From: Pseudomonadales bacterium
Lineage (GTDB): Bacteria; Pseudomonadota; Gammaproteobacteria; Pseudomonadales; Azotimanducaceae
Direction of reading: 5' to 3'
Assembly (NCBI GenBank): GCA_022822135.1
Contig: JAJECH010000050.1
Coordinates: 1-64,000 of the forward strand
DNA length: 64,000 bases
Position numbers and translations under genes: made by a program. The notes below the pieces were generated by a model. The model was not told where the DNA came from. It was given only the letters and a program-made list of their open reading frames with translations, and ran no database searches. Each line of letters starts with the position of its first letter. The first letter of the stretch is position 1. Positions 57,804-64,000 of this stretch are shown here, one piece after another.

Positions 57804-58682
57804 CTAGCTAGATGATAGGTTCAAGTCGTTAAGAAGCTCGCCAATCTCTGCGAGATTGTTCACGGTTTCTGCACCTGCTTCTCGTAGTGCCGCGAATTTT
57901 TCTGCAGCTGTACCTTTACCGCCAGCGATGATCGCACCGGCGTGCCCCATGCGCTTCCCTTTCGGTGCCGTTACACCGGCGATATAAGCAACCACAGGTT
58001 TGCTTACATGGTCTGCAATGAACGCAGCCGCTTCCTCCTCCGCCGTACCGCCGATCTCACCAACCATCACGATTGCTTCGGTCGCAGGATCATCCTGAAA
58101 GAGCCGTAAGACGTCGATGAAATGGGTGCCAGGAATCGGATCCCCACCAATGCCAACGCACGTTGACTGCCCAAGACCTATATCGGTGGTCTGTTTCACC
58201 GCTTCGTAGGTCAATGTACCAGAACGCGAGACCACACCTACCTTTCCGGGCAAGTGAATCTCGCCAGGCATGATGCCAATCTTGCACTCCCCTGGCGTAA
58301 TGACGCCTGGGCAATTGGGTCCAACAAGGCGTGTGCCCGTACCGTCGAGATGGTGCTTTACACGCAACATATCCAACGTCGGAATACCTTCCGTGATGCA
58401 GACGATGAGTTCGATACCAGCGTCGACCGCCTCCAAGATCGAATCAAGACAGAATCGAGCCGGGACGTAGATCACTGAAGTCGTCGCACCTGTTGTCGCG
58501 ACCGCTTCGGCGACTGTATCGAAGACAGGAAGACCTAAATGCTGTGTACCACCCTTACCGGGTGTTACACCACCTACCATCTCTGTGCCATAGGCGATCG
58601 CTTGTTCCGTATGAAGCGTTCCTTGCGAGCCAGTGATGCCCTGGCATATGACCTTCGTGTGTTGGTCGATCAGAATGCTCAT
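57804..58682 (-). CDS. sucD: Succinyl-CoA synthetase alpha subunit
   Basis: A 292-residue CoA-binding subunit. The active-site His that is phosphorylated lies in [32 protein letters not shown] near the start and [16 protein letters not shown] are conserved. It overlaps sucC by 4 bp. Confidence 0.98.
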   Translation of the reverse strand: MSILIDQHTKVICQGITGSQGTLHTEQAIAYGTEMVGGVTPGKGGTQHLGLPVFDTVAEAVATTGATTSVIYVPARFCLDSILEAVDAGIELIVCITEGIPTLDMLRVKHHLDGTGTRLVGPNCPGVITPGECKIGIMPGEIHLPGKVGVVSRSGTLTYEAVKQTTDIGLGQSTCVGIGGDPIPGTHFIDVLRLFQDDPATEAIVMVGEIGGTAEEEAAAFIADHVSKPVVAYIAGVTAPKGKRMGHAGAIIAGGKGTAAEKFAALREAGAETVNNLAEIGELLNDLNLSSS

Positions 58683-59854
58683 GCTGCGACCGTTGAGGTT
58701 GTTGCCGCGACGGCTTTCTCGGCCGCTTCTGGCAATGTAGCGGCTGCGATGATGTTGAGACCGCTATCAGCAAGAATGCGAGAGCCTTCAGCGGCACTAT
58801 TACCGTCAAAACGCACAATGACCGGTACCTCAACACCCACTTCCTGTACCGCGCGCACGATGCCATCCGCAATATCCGCACACGATACGATGCCGCCAAA
58901 AATGTTGATTAAAACGGCTTTAACCTCTGGATCTGCCAAGATAATCTTGAATGCTTGCGAGACGGATTCGACGGTGACGCCTCCGCCCACATCAAGGAAG
59001 TTGGCAGGCATGCCGCCGCGAAGTTTCACGAGATCCATCGTGCCCATCGCTAAACCAGCTCCGTTGACCATGCAGCCGATGTTGCCGTCAAGTGCAACGT
59101 AATTTAGGTCATACTCCGCGGCTTGAGCCTCTCTCTCGTCATCTTGACTGGGATCGTTGAGCGAGGCTAGATCGGCATGCCGGAATAGCGCGTTTCCGTC
59201 TATGTTGACTTTAGCGTCCAGACAGTGAATGTCTCCATCAGCGGTGATCACAAGCGGATTAATCTCAACGAGAGAGCAATCTAGTTCCATGAACATGCGG
59301 CAAAGGTTCATGAAAAGTTGCGTGAATTGAGCCACCTGCGACCCACTCATACCTAAACGAAAAGCGAGCTGGCGACCCTGAAATTCCTGCGGTCCCAACC
59401 CCGGGTCAATCGTTGCTCGGAAGATCTTCTCTGGCGTCTCGGCCGCGACTTGCTCGATTTCGACACCACCTTCCGCAGACGCCATAACGACGACGCGCGC
59501 GGTCGCACGATCGATCACCGCTCCTAAGTACAACTCTGTGTCAATGTCAGTGATCTCTTCAACGTATAGCAAGTTAACGGGCTGACCTTCACCTGTGGTT
59601 TGTACGGTCTGAATATGGTTCCCGAGCCATTGGTTGGCAAATGCGCGGATGTCCTTTTCGTTTGATACGAGCTTGACGCCGCCGGCTTTACCGCGCCCTC
59701 CCGCATGAACTTGTACCTTAATAACCCATCGATCCCCGCCAAGCTCAGACGCGGCAGCAACTGCTTCGTCCGCTGATCGTGCAACTTGTCCTTTTGAAAC
59801 AGGTAGTCGAAATTTCGCAAACAGTTCCTTGCTCTGATATTCGTGTAAATTCAT
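58679..59854 (-). CDS. sucC: Succinyl-CoA synthetase beta subunit
   Basis: A 391-residue ATP-grasp subunit. The start at ATG 59854 ([12 protein letters not shown]) is fixed by homology; the frame is open to 59929 but that part overlaps the end of lpd. [16 protein letters not shown] and [16 protein letters not shown] (in parts) are conserved. It follows lpd by 37 bp. Confidence 0.98.
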   Translation of the reverse strand: MNLHEYQSKELFAKFRLPVSKGQVARSADEAVAAASELGGDRWVIKVQVHAGGRGKAGGVKLVSNEKDIRAFANQWLGNHIQTVQTTGEGQPVNLLYVEEITDIDTELYLGAVIDRATARVVVMASAEGGVEIEQVAAETPEKIFRATIDPGLGPQEFQGRQLAFRLGMSGSQVAQFTQLFMNLCRMFMELDCSLVEINPLVITADGDIHCLDAKVNIDGNALFRHADLASLNDPSQDDEREAQAAEYDLNYVALDGNIGCMVNGAGLAMGTMDLVKLRGGMPANFLDVGGGVTVESVSQAFKIILADPEVKAVLINIFGGIVSCADIADGIVRAVQEVGVEVPVIVRFDGNSAAEGSRILADSGLNIIAAATLPEAAEKAVAATTSTVAA

Positions 59855-59891
59855 ATGTATCGCTTGCTGGATTAGAACCGAAGTCCTGTGC

Positions 59892-61328
59892 TCATTTTCC
59901 TTTGCGTCGATTGACCGTATGAATTGCATGTCCCGCTACCCCTAACGCGGCTTCATGCACAGCTTCTGATAACGTTGGGTGTGCGAACATGATCAAGCCT
60001 AAGTCTTCCGCAGTCGCACCGAACTCCATCGCTATGACCGCTTGCGCAATTAACTCAGATGCCTGTGGACCAAATATGTGCACACCAAGGATTCGATCCG
60101 AGTCAGAATCTGACACAACTTTAACGGTACCTTCCGCGTCCGCACCAGCAAGAGCACGACCATTTGCGGCAAATGAAAACGTTCCTGCCTTGTAGTCTGC
60201 CCCGGTATCACGTAACTCCTGTTCGGTTTGACCTACCCATGCGATTTCAGGGTGGGTGTAGATTACAGATGGGATGCAGTCGTAATTGACAGCAGGTTTG
60301 AATCCAGCAATACGCTCCGCAACCATGATGCCTTCTTCCATGCCTTTGTGAGCGAGCATCGGCCCGCGAACTGCATCCCCTACGGCATAAACGTCGGACG
60401 CATCGGTCTCGCACTGCTCGTTGACAAAGATGAAACCTCGCTCATCGAGTTTTACAGGACTGTCTGCACCCAAAAGCTGTTCGGAGTAAGGCGCTCGACC
60501 TACTGCAACGATTAGTTTGTCGCACTCTAGATTCTGTTCTTCGTCGTTTACGAGGTATGTCACAGTCACACCGTCGCCATGGTTGTCACTGCTTAGAACT
60601 CGCGTACCTAACCGGATATCCATTCCTTGTTTCGAAAACGACCTCAGTGCATCACGTGCGATTCGTTCGTCCGCGTTCGGAAGAAATTTTTCAAGGGCTT
60701 CGAGCACAACGACCTCAGACCCAAATCGTGCCCATACGCTTCCGAGCTCCAAGCCGATAATCCCTGCACCGATGATGCCAAGGCGTTTGGGAACTTCGGT
60801 AAATGACAAGGCACCAGTGGAGTCGACGATGCGATCGTTGTCAACAGGTGCAGCGCCGATGCGCATGGGTTCTGAACCGGTAGCAAGGATGACGTGTTTT
60901 GCGTTGAGCACTTCCTCTGAACCGTCTTCCTTCGTCACTTTAACATCGGATCCAGGTAAGAGCGAACCGACGCCGTGGTACGGCGTCACGCCGTTGCCAC
61001 TGAACAACATTCCTACGCCACCGGTTAACTTCGCAACAACCTCATCCTTGCGCGCAAGCACGCCAGCCAAATCCAGCTCAACTTTCGAGACTTTCAATCC
61101 CAATTCGTCGTAGTACTGCGTCGCGTCATAACGATGTGAGATATCAAGTAGCGTTTTGGACGGAATGCAACCCACGTTGAGGCATGTGCCTCCAAACGAA
61201 GGCTTACCGTCAGCAGCCAGAGTCTTGTCGACGCAAGCTACCGTCATCCCGAGCTGGGCGGCACGAATCGCTGCGTGATAACCCGCAGGACCCGCGCCAA
61301 TAACGACGATATCGTAGGAATTACTCAC
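59892..61328 (-). CDS. lpdA: Dihydrolipoamide dehydrogenase (E3)
   Basis: A 478-residue FAD enzyme regenerating lipoamide. The FAD motif [10 protein letters not shown], redox pair in [13 protein letters not shown], a second nucleotide motif [13 protein letters not shown] and the catalytic [11 protein letters not shown] near the end are present. It lies 14 bp after sucB and so probably serves the 2-oxoglutarate dehydrogenase complex. Confidence 0.98.
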   Translation of the reverse strand: MSNSYDIVVIGAGPAGYHAAIRAAQLGMTVACVDKTLAADGKPSFGGTCLNVGCIPSKTLLDISHRYDATQYYDELGLKVSKVELDLAGVLARKDEVVAKLTGGVGMLFSGNGVTPYHGVGSLLPGSDVKVTKEDGSEEVLNAKHVILATGSEPMRIGAAPVDNDRIVDSTGALSFTEVPKRLGIIGAGIIGLELGSVWARFGSEVVVLEALEKFLPNADERIARDALRSFSKQGMDIRLGTRVLSSDNHGDGVTVTYLVNDEEQNLECDKLIVAVGRAPYSEQLLGADSPVKLDERGFIFVNEQCETDASDVYAVGDAVRGPMLAHKGMEEGIMVAERIAGFKPAVNYDCIPSVIYTHPEIAWVGQTEQELRDTGADYKAGTFSFAANGRALAGADAEGTVKVVSDSDSDRILGVHIFGPQASELIAQAVIAMEFGATAEDLGLIMFAHPTLSEAVHEAALGVAGHAIHTVNRRKGK

Positions 61329-61342
61329 ACTTTTAACCTATA

Positions 61343-62557
61343 TCAGAGTTCAAGAAGAATTCGGGCGGGATCTTCGATCATCCCTTTGATAGTAACCAAG
61401 AACTGTACCGCTTCTTGTCCGTCGATCAGACGATGGTCATAAGAGAGTGCCAGATACATCATCGGACGCACAACGATCTCCCCATCTTCAACGACCGGGC
61501 GCTCCTGAATCTTGTGCATCCCAAGTATCGCAGTCTGCGGCGGATTGAGAATCGGCGTTGACATAAGAGACCCAAATACCCCACCGTTGGAAATCGTGAA
61601 TGTACCACCGGTCATTTCATCGATGGAGAGCTTGTTGTCTCGCGCCTTCTCGCTGTACTCGACAATCTGATCTTCGATCTGATGCAGACCTAGTGCATCG
61701 GCATCTCTTACGATGGGCACCACTAATCCACGTTCCGTACTAACTGCAACGCCAATGTCGTAGTAGCCATGGTAAACAACATCATCGCCGTCTAGTGACG
61801 CGTTAACCGCAGGGAAACGCTTCAACGCTTCAACGGAGGCTCTAACAAAGAAGCTCATGAAACCAAGGCGCGTACCGTTATGTCGTGCGACGAACTCGTC
61901 TTGGTACTGACGACGCATCCGCATGATCGGATCCATATTCGCTTCGTTGAAGGTCGTCAACATTGCGGCGGTCTGTTGCACTTCGACCAAGCGCTTCGCG
62001 ATGGTCGCACGCAACCTAGTCATCGGTACGCGTCGTTCAACTCGAGTGTTGTTGTCGAGTGGCGTCAATGGGCTCAGATCTTCTTCGACGGATGGAGCCT
62101 CAACCACGGCATCCTCTTGTACTGATGGCGTCGCGCGAATCTCGTCAAGCAGCTTCGCAACGTCACCTTTCGTGACCATGCCTGATCGCCCGGTACCGTT
62201 GATGTTCGAAAGATCAAGATCGTGTTCCGACGCTAATTTGCGAGCAGCCGGCGAAGCCGCTACCTCCTCCGCATCACGCGCGACACTCACCGGTTCAATC
62301 GGCGGCGCATCTGAAGTTCCTATCGAGGATTCGTCGATCGAGCAGAGCAATTCCTCACTCTCGACGGTATCGCCTTCGTGCTTATAGATCTGCTCTATAC
62401 GACCATCTGCCTGAGCAACGATTTCAATCGTCGTCTTCTCGGTTTCAACGTCCGCAAGTAAATCGTCACGCTCGACGAAGTCACCTTCGTGCTTGTACCA
62501 TTTCGTCAACTCACCTTCGCTGATCGACTCTGGGAACGTTGGTGCTCTTATTTCCAT
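61343..62557 (-). CDS. sucB: 2-oxoglutarate dehydrogenase E2 (dihydrolipoyl succinyltransferase)
   Basis: A 404-residue E2 with a single lipoyl domain (lipoyl Lys in [11 protein letters not shown]), a peripheral subunit-binding domain ([20 protein letters not shown] in parts, about 100-140) and a catalytic domain ending with [13 protein letters not shown]. Spacing to sucA is 2 bp. Confidence 0.98.
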   Translation of the reverse strand: MEIRAPTFPESISEGELTKWYKHEGDFVERDDLLADVETEKTTIEIVAQADGRIEQIYKHEGDTVESEELLCSIDESSIGTSDAPPIEPVSVARDAEEVAASPAARKLASEHDLDLSNINGTGRSGMVTKGDVAKLLDEIRATPSVQEDAVVEAPSVEEDLSPLTPLDNNTRVERRVPMTRLRATIAKRLVEVQQTAAMLTTFNEANMDPIMRMRRQYQDEFVARHNGTRLGFMSFFVRASVEALKRFPAVNASLDGDDVVYHGYYDIGVAVSTERGLVVPIVRDADALGLHQIEDQIVEYSEKARDNKLSIDEMTGGTFTISNGGVFGSLMSTPILNPPQTAILGMHKIQERPVVEDGEIVVRPMMYLALSYDHRLIDGQEAVQFLVTIKGMIEDPARILLEL

Positions 62558-62559
62558 GT

Positions 62560-64000
62560 CTAGCTACCGTATAACGCGTCCTGCACGACTTTTTCTTGCC
62601 TCACCGAATGACGTACCTGTGATCCACTCGCAGGTGCCGCGTAGGAGTCGCGACCCGCATAACGAAGTGTTAATTGTGGGTGGGTCTGTGCCACGACTTC
62701 CTCAAATCGATGTTTGAGCGAATACCAAGCACCTTGGTTTCTCGGCTCTTCCTGACACCACACAATATCTTCTAGTTTCTCGAAGGCACCCAATTGATCG
62801 GTTAGCTCTGACGTGGGGAACGGATACTGCTGTTCAATCCGAATGATCGCAGTATCCTCGATTCCTTCGGCACGCCGAGTTTCCAGTAGGTTGTAAAACA
62901 CCTTGCCTGAACACAAAACCACGCGATTTGCTTTGGAAACATCAATGTCGTCGCATTCGCCTATGACATTTTGCCAATGCCCGTCAGCGAGTTCTTCGAG
63001 CGTAGACGTGGCAAGCTTGTGTCGTAGCAGACTCTTAGGCGACATTACGATCAAAGGTCGGCGCATCAAGCGTTTCGCTTGACGACGAAGTAGGTGAAAA
63101 ACCTGAGCAGGTGTCGTTGGCACACATACCTGAATGTTGTGCTCAGCACACAACTGCAAATACCTTTCGAGGCGTGCGGATGAATGCTCAGGTCCAGCTC
63201 CTTCGTAGCCGTGTGGAAGCAACATGACCAATCCACAAAGTCGCGTCCACTTCGCTTCACCGCTTGACACAAACTGGTCGATGACGACCTGTGCGCCATT
63301 CGCGAAGTCACCAAACTGAGCTTCCCAAACAACGAGAGCATTAGGCGTGGTTGTGGCGTATCCGTATTCAAATGCCAATGCCGCTTCTTCTGACAACAGC
63401 GAGTTGTAGAGCGATAAACGAGCATCTTCTCTAGCTACGTCATGAAGTGCGACGTGCTCTTCACCGGTGCGTTGGCAATACAACGCGGCGTGACGATGAC
63501 TGAACGTGCCAATACATACATCCTGCCCTACCAATCGCACATTGAATCCTTCGTCCAGTAGAGTCGCGTAGGCCGCGACTTCCGCGCCTCCCCAATTGAT
63601 CGTCGCGGCTCCCGCCAGCATCTTCTCACGATCTTCGAGAATCTTTGCTACTTGGCGATGTACGACAAAACCAGTCGGGGTCGAAGCAAGAACTTGACCT
63701 AGCTCTCTCAACCGCGTTCGGCTAAACGTTGTATCCGATGGCGCATCCCAGTCGTGACCAAGGTAGGGTCGCCAGTCGACGAAGAGTGCTTCGTCGGGTT
63801 CGCTCACAAGAGACAACGCGATCGTTTCACCGTCATCTAGTCGATCCCGCAAGGTTTTTGCCATTTCGGCGGCCTGTCCTGCACGCAATATGCCATTTGC
63901 CTCTAGTTTTTGAGCGTATAGCGTTCGTGTCGTAGGGTGGCCGCGAATCTTCTCGTACATCAACGGCTGAGTCTTGAACGGATCCTCAGCTTCGTTGTGA
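62560..64000 (-). CDS. sucA: 2-oxoglutarate dehydrogenase E1, C-terminal half (cut by window edge)
   Basis: Thiamine-diphosphate E1 component. The visible part is about 480 codons, read to the window edge, where HNEADEP-like sequence ([18 protein letters not shown]) shows the frame continues. Transketolase-like core blocks ([37 protein letters not shown] in parts, [25 protein letters not shown] in parts) are intact. An internal ATG at 63963 is not the start. Confidence 0.97.
   Translation of the reverse strand, partial: HNEAEDPFKTQPLMYEKIRGHPTTRTLYAQKLEANGILRAGQAAEMAKTLRDRLDDGETIALSLVSEPDEALFVDWRPYLGHDWDAPSDTTFSRTRLRELGQVLASTPTGFVVHRQVAKILEDREKMLAGAATINWGGAEVAAYATLLDEGFNVRLVGQDVCIGTFSHRHAALYCQRTGEEHVALHDVAREDARLSLYNSLLSEEAALAFEYGYATTTPNALVVWEAQFGDFANGAQVVIDQFVSSGEAKWTRLCGLVMLLPHGYEGAGPEHSSARLERYLQLCAEHNIQVCVPTTPAQVFHLLRRQAKRLMRRPLIVMSPKSLLRHKLATSTLEELADGHWQNVIGECDDIDVSKANRVVLCSGKVFYNLLETRRAEGIEDTAIIRIEQQYPFPTSELTDQLGAFEKLEDIVWCQEEPRNQGAWYSLKHRFEEVVAQTHPQLTLRYAGRDSYAAPASGSQVRHSVRQEKVVQDALYGS

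Noticed and set aside
60517-61113. 198-residue plus-strand frame inside lpdA
   Set aside because: Antisense shadow of a strongly conserved gene with Ser/Pro/Thr-rich composition and no family resemblance. The same holds for 58539-59102, 41612-42190 and 14641-15120.
63963-63963. ATG at 63963 as the start of a separate E1-like gene
   Set aside because: The reading frame continues to the window edge with sequence typical of the middle of SucA.

Overview
The window looks like a chromosomal segment of a gammaproteobacterium related in gene order to Pseudomonas and other marine or soil gammas. The evidence is the order of conserved blocks: trxB-aat-ate-infA/clpA-clpS-icd; mnmA-purB; tRNA genes-tig-clpP-clpX-hupB-ppiD next to folD; leuCDB-asd-truA-trpF-trpBA-folC-dedD-cvpA-purF; and sucAB-lpd-sucCD. 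Genes are tightly packed, often with 4-bp start/stop overlaps, and GTG or TTG starts are common. The genus cannot be read from this sequence. No CRISPR array, prophage or recognisable transposase was seen.

Layout. 1-5093 (minus strand): an ABC/FtsX export operon with three consecutive HlyD-type adaptors and a split ATPase; the permease runs off the left edge. 5485-7269: a small secreted beta-barrel candidate, a small membrane protein and a PA4642-family protein. 7266-14208: thioredoxin reductase, the two N-end-rule aminoacyl transferases (aat, bpt), infA, and in the other direction clpA, clpS and icd. This puts N-degron tagging enzymes beside their ClpS/ClpA readers. 14281-15487: moaC-moaD-moaE. 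15570-19990: mnmA, purB, a GNAT enzyme and isocitrate lyase. 20174-26261: nudC, nhaB, dnaQ, an unusual two-domain RNase H and a PpiD-like chaperone. 26392-31026: hupB, clpX, a small stand-alone protein made of two ClpX-type zinc domains, clpP and a very long trigger factor; lon is absent from its usual place. 31049-31458: tRNA-His, tRNA-Arg and tRNA-Pro. 31940-34115: folD and lpxH, convergent with miaE.

34118-46161 (with miaE at the end) is a 14-gene unidirectional run for leucine, lysine/threonine precursor (asd), tryptophan, folate and purine synthesis with no gap above about 45 bp. A good sigma-70 promoter lies before leuC. 46162-51811 is the accessory part of the window: a 41-bp palindrome, a DUF4143 ATPase, the decayed 3' end of a dienelactone hydrolase gene, a 1087-residue secreted beta-propeller/diheme cytochrome with thrombospondin type 3 repeats, and a second copy of the palindrome. 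An intact dienelactone hydrolase follows. 52791-64000 (minus strand) holds the 2-oxoglutarate dehydrogenase and succinyl-CoA synthetase operon (sucA cut by the right edge), then htpG, gpsA, a DUF4892 protein and aroC, closed by a terminator that overlaps the aroC stop codon.

The most unusual observations are the free tandem ClpX zinc-domain protein between clpP and clpX, the tandem RNase H with a degenerate second domain, the extended trigger factor apparently cotranscribed with a tRNA, the triple-adaptor export operon, and the palindrome-bounded 5.1-kb segment.
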